A stretch of 64,000 nt of DNA from Paraburkholderia sp. ZP32-5. GTDB taxonomy: Bacteria > Pseudomonadota > Gammaproteobacteria > Burkholderiales > Burkholderiaceae. How positions within the stretch are numbered: position 1 is the stretch's first letter; each line of letters begins with the position of its first letter. The notes beneath the pieces were generated by a model. It had not been told where the DNA came from. It searched no databases and worked only from the letters and a program-made list of their open reading frames with translations. The position numbers and the translations under genes were made by a program. This document shows, one piece after another, positions 60,972 to 64,000 of this stretch. The stretch spans positions 3,038,001-3,102,000 of the forward strand of contig NZ_JAJEJP010000002.1 of assembly GCF_021390495.1 (NCBI RefSeq), written 5' to 3'.

Positions 60972-61934
60972 ATGCCCACCGTTGCGATTGCCATCTTCCC
61001 CGGTGTACAGGCGCTCGACGTCGCGGGCCCCGTCGACGTGTTTGCCGAGGCGAACCGCTTTATCGCACCCGGTCATCAATATGAAGTGAAGCTCGTCGCC
61101 GCGCAGGCCGAGCCGCTGCGCGCGTCGAACGGCATGACGCTGATTGCCGACGCAACGTTCGAGCAGGCGCGCGAGCCGTTCGACCTCGCGCTCGTCGCGG
61201 GCGGCCCCGCGCTGCCGGACAACGAAGTGCCCGACGCGAAGCTGCTCGAATGGCTCACGAACGTCGCGACGCGCTGCGGCCGTTACGGCTCGATCTGCAC
61301 CGGCGCATTCGCGCTCGGCCACGCGGGCCTGCTCGACGCGCACCACGTGACCACGCATTGGCAGCATGCGGCGCAACTTGCCGCGCAGTTTCCGCTCGCC
61401 CATGTCGACTTCGACCGTATCTATCTGCGCGACGGGCCGCTCGTCACGTCGGCGGGCGTGACGGCCGGCATCGATCTGTCGCTCGCGCTGGTCGCCGAGG
61501 ATCACGGTCCGCACACCGCGCTCGCGGTCGCCAAACGGCTCGTCGTATTCGCGCAGCGGCAAGGCGGCCAGTCGCAATTCAGCCCGTATCTGACCGCGCC
61601 CGCCGACAACACGTCGCCCGCCGCGAAAGTCCAGGCACATGTGTTGGCAAGCATTCGCGACAGCTTCACGGTGAAGCAGCTCGCCGACGTCGCGGGCATG
61701 AGCGCGCGCAACTTCGCGCGCGTGTTCGTGCAGGAAACCGGTGTGACGCCACATGAATTCGTCGAACGCGCGCGTGTGGATGCGGCGCGCAAGCTGCTCG
61801 AAAGCAGCGGCTCGGCGCTCAAGGCGATTGCCTACGATTGCGGCTTCGGCACCGCGGACCGCATGCGCATTGTGTTTGCGAAGCGGCTCGGCGTCACGCC
61901 GATGCAGTATCGCGAACGTTTTCGCTCGGCCTGA
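60972..61934 (+). CDS. GlxA-family AraC-type regulator with DJ-1 domain
   Basis: A 320-residue regulator. The DJ-1/PfpI-like domain (VAIAIFPGVQALDVAGPVDV near residue 5) keeps the elbow Cys in GSICTGAFALGHAGLLD near 108 and the THWQHA segment after it, unlike the GlxA-type protein at 6703. The C-terminal AraC HTH pair is QLADVAGMSARNFARVFVQE and IAYDCGFGTADRMRIVFAKR. The ATG at 60972 has GGAAG 8 nt upstream; the upstream open frame is non-protein-like. It diverges from the cyanamide-hydratase-like gene and likely controls it. This type often senses nitrogenous compounds. Confidence 0.87.
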   Translation: MPTVAIAIFPGVQALDVAGPVDVFAEANRFIAPGHQYEVKLVAAQAEPLRASNGMTLIADATFEQAREPFDLALVAGGPALPDNEVPDAKLLEWLTNVATRCGRYGSICTGAFALGHAGLLDAHHVTTHWQHAAQLAAQFPLAHVDFDRIYLRDGPLVTSAGVTAGIDLSLALVAEDHGPHTALAVAKRLVVFAQRQGGQSQFSPYLTAPADNTSPAAKVQAHVLASIRDSFTVKQLADVAGMSARNFARVFVQETGVTPHEFVERARVDAARKLLESSGSALKAIAYDCGFGTADRMRIVFAKRLGVTPMQYRERFRSA

Positions 61935-62041
61935 ATGCGGCGGAAACGGTTTGCCGCCTGTTCTATAGAGCCATCACGCGCGTATTGAATAGCACGTGAG
62001 AAAATGCCGAATTCTTCAAGCCAACGATCACAAGGAACGAC

Positions 62042-62800
62042 ATGACCTCCTCTTCTCCGATCCGCGCGATCGTCACCGGCCACACGCGTGGCCTGGGCGC
62101 GGCGCTCGCCGAACAACTGCTCGCGCGCAATGTCACGGTGCTGGGTCTGTCGCGCTCGCGGCATGCGGCGCTGAAGGCGCGCTTTCCCACGCAGCTCGAG
62201 GAAATCGAGTTGCAACTGGCCGATCCCGCGCACGTCGCGCAATGGATTGCCACCGACGCGCTGCGCAACTTCGTCAGCGGCGCGCAAACGGTGCTGCTGA
62301 TCAACAACGCGGGCACGGTGCAGCCGATTGGTCCCATCGAAGGACAGGATGCGACGGCTATCGCGGACGCGGTGAGTCTGAACGTCTCGACGCCGCTGAT
62401 GCTCGCGGGCGCATTCGCCGCTGCCGCGGTCGACGCAACCGACCGACGTATCGTCCATATCTCCAGCGGCGCGGCCCGCAATGCGATTCCCGGCTGGAGC
62501 ATCTACGGCGCGACGAAGGCCGCGCTCGATCATCACGCGCGCGCAGTTGCACTCGACGCGAATCGTGCGCTGCGCATCTGCAGTCTCGCGCCGGGCGTCA
62601 TCGATACCGACATGCAGGCCCAGATTCGCGGCAGCGGTGAAGAGCAGTTCCCGATGCGTGCGCGGTTCGAAGATCTGAAACGCAACGGCCAGTTGTCGAC
62701 GCCCGAGCAATGCGCGACCCAGCTGATCGATTACGCGCTCAGCGATGCGTTCGGCGACACGCCAGCGGCGGACATCCGCGAGATCGTGAAATCGGCCTGA
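62042..62800 (+). CDS. Short-chain dehydrogenase/reductase
   Basis: A 252-residue SDR. The NAD(P) motif is TGHTRGLGAALAEQL near residue 13, NNAGTV near 88, the catalytic Ser in HISSGAARNA near 140 and YGATK near 155. The C-terminus (SLAPGVIDTDMQAQIRG near 181) is standard. AAGGAACGAC precedes the ATG. The substrate is unknown; it shows the sepiapterin-reductase-like spread of residues common in generic SDRs. It follows the GlxA regulator by 107 bp in the same direction and precedes the repeat array. Confidence 0.88.
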   Translation: MTSSSPIRAIVTGHTRGLGAALAEQLLARNVTVLGLSRSRHAALKARFPTQLEEIELQLADPAHVAQWIATDALRNFVSGAQTVLLINNAGTVQPIGPIEGQDATAIADAVSLNVSTPLMLAGAFAAAAVDATDRRIVHISSGAARNAIPGWSIYGATKAALDHHARAVALDANRALRICSLAPGVIDTDMQAQIRGSGEEQFPMRARFEDLKRNGQLSTPEQCATQLIDYALSDAFGDTPAADIREIVKSA

Positions 62801-63840
62801 GTCTGCGATCTACGATCTGCGATCCGGATACTCCCGAAAATTCTCACCTTTGGTACGGAGCGATGGCGAGTCGGCATATGAAGCCGGTGCTGTTGCTCCC
62901 GAAAATTCTCACCTTTGAGCGTTGCGGCGCGGAGAACCGCGTGTTTGGGCGGGTTGTTTGAACCTCGCTCGCGTTTTTACTGCCTTTGCTCGCGTTGCTG
63001 CTGTTGCTCCCGAAAATCCTCACCTTTGAATAAATAAGAGTCCTGCGGCGGCCCGGCACTGGTCGCGCAAAATGGCATATCGCCTGGACATTCAATGAGT
63101 TACATCACGCAATTGGCGTGACGTGTGTGCTTATTCATGGCCGAGTTGTTGGCACGGCGCTTAGGGTGATACGGTCCGCTCTAGTCCCGAAAATCCTCAC
63201 CTTTAGGCAAACAAGGCGGGATAACCACTGGCATACGCGCATCGCCATGATCAGTTCGGCGGACAGTTAGTTTCGTATATCGCATGTTCGAGTCGCTCCG
63301 CGGAGTTGCCTGCACGCTGGTCCCGAAAACCCTCACCTTTCGCGCGGCAAGTCACCGGCCAACACGCCGCGAGACAGAATACATCGTTAAATAAGGCATT
63401 TAATGCGGCCTTCGTCACGATGCGAAGCGCAGAAAAAGATTCGATGCGAGCGTTTATCGAGTGCGAGCGCGACGAAATCTCCACTCAGAATCGCGATTTC
63501 ACGGATCGCCCTCTCGACTCCCGGATTTCCTCACCTATCGGTTTGAAGTGCACAGACAGGTGCGCACATTCTCACCTCGCCAACTCCCGAATTTCCTCAC
63601 CTTTAGATTTTTCCGCATTCGCCGGAGCACGCTTCATCGCGCGAATCGATCGACTGACAAGGCAACCGGCGCCGCTTTGTGACATCGCGGTGAACGCGCC
63701 GTTCATGCAGTCGTCGCAGCATATAATCAGTGCCGACGGTCGATCACTTGTCGCGAGGCGGCATCGCTTTTCACCGCCTCTCCCCGCTGGCATTACGCAT
63801 CTCGAACGGCAGTTCCTGACAAACCGGCAAAGGAGGAAGA
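62801..63840 (+). repeat. Array of seven dispersed repeats upstream of an exported-protein gene
   Basis: The 1.04-kb gap has no supported gene but holds seven same-orientation copies of the dispersed repeat: 62832, 62897, 63008, 63185, 63321 (all close to TCCCGAAAATYCTCACCTTT), 63519 and 63585 (more diverged). A half copy (ATTCTCACCT) lies at 63569. Spacings are 65, 111, 177, 136, 198 and 66 bp, so it is not a regular tandem or CRISPR. Intervening DNA is unrelated between units. It ends about 235 bp before the next gene start. Confidence 0.8.
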
Positions 63841-64000
63841 ATGAAAGCAAATGGCGCGAGCAGAATCATCGGCGCGATCTTCGCGGTGGCTATCGCGAGT
63901 TGCGCGACCTATGCGAACGCACAGGCGGGCGGTAACACGCCGCCCGACATGTCCACGCAAAATCAGTCGGTCGCGGCGCGTCCGAATCAGAACCGCTCGG
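63841..64000 (+). CDS. Exported protein, N-terminal part only (continues beyond window)
   Basis: Fifty-three codons are seen and the frame is open to the window end. AAAGGAGG with a spacing of about 5 nt is the strongest Shine-Dalgarno in this part of the window. A signal peptide (IIGAIFAVAIASCATYANA, cleavage likely after ANA) shows the product is exported. The mature start is Gln/Asn/Pro-rich (QAGGNTPPDMSTQNQ), probably a flexible or small periplasmic protein. The repeat array lies upstream. No family is recognised from this fragment. Confidence 0.75.
   Translation, partial: MKANGASRIIGAIFAVAIASCATYANAQAGGNTPPDMSTQNQSVAARPNQNRS

Noticed and set aside
62832..63604. CRISPR array
   Set aside because: Repeat spacing is irregular (65 to 198 bp), the repeats are not direct-repeat length with uniform spacers, and no cas genes are near.
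1..64000. tRNA, rRNA or transposase genes
   Set aside because: None was recognised by eye on either strand; an RNA search would settle small cases.

Overview
The window looks like chromosome from a member of Burkholderia sensu lato, most likely Paraburkholderia. It is GC-rich and densely coded, with a Burkholderia-type H-NS-like protein, an exopolysaccharide cluster, many AraC/LysR/GntR/MocR regulators and several organic-acid catabolic operons. The genus is an inference from gene content. No rRNA, tRNA, transposase, integrase or CRISPR array was seen.

Layout. 0-9 kb: the end of an exopolysaccharide cluster (two GT2 glycosyltransferases, a Wzc-type tyrosine kinase/chain-length protein, a DUF1972-type glycosyltransferase), a FemAB-like acyltransferase, a GlxA-type regulator and a methyltransferase. 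9.3-11.8 kb: an acyl-CoA-synthetase/GNAT fusion (Pat-like) in which half of the ATP-grasp region is replaced by a low-complexity linker. 12.0-20.7 kb: a nine-gene operon that is a complete Nit1C cluster (MSMEG_0572-type protein, nitrilase, radical SAM, GNAT, AIR-synthase-like, MSMEG_0570-type protein, FAD oxidoreductase), extended by an LnmK/Pnap_2097-like protein and a B12-dependent methylmalonyl-CoA-mutase-type protein. A MocR-type regulator is divergent from it.

22.5-30.3 kb: a chaperone-usher fimbrial island. It lies between intact prfC (right) and a decayed, stop-containing relic of the last 200 bp of prfC (left), the arrangement expected if an island inserted in the 3' end of prfC. 32-48 kb: H-NS-like protein, serine hydrolase, sigma-54 activator with a GntP permease behind a good -24/-12 promoter, DedA-rhodanese fusion, cNMP-domain/thioredoxin-reductase-like fusion, a secreted beta-propeller-like protein, an EamA exporter and its divergent AraC regulator. 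48-60 kb: two organic-acid operons. One holds a YdiJ-like flavin/Fe-S dehydrogenase, an MFS permease and a serine-glyoxylate-type aminotransferase with a GntR regulator. The other holds a CaiB-type CoA-transferase, an HMG-CoA-lyase-like enzyme and an MFS permease with a LysR regulator. 60-64 kb: a cyanamide-hydratase-like HD protein with a divergent GlxA regulator, an SDR, a repeat array and the start of an exported protein.

The least expected signals are the prfC relic bounding the fimbrial island, a dispersed 20-bp repeat (consensus TCCCGAAAATYCTCACCTTT) in at least eleven copies in three intergenic regions, and the coupling of Nit1C to methylmalonyl-CoA chemistry. Coordinates and reading frames come from reading the sequence; no database search was possible.
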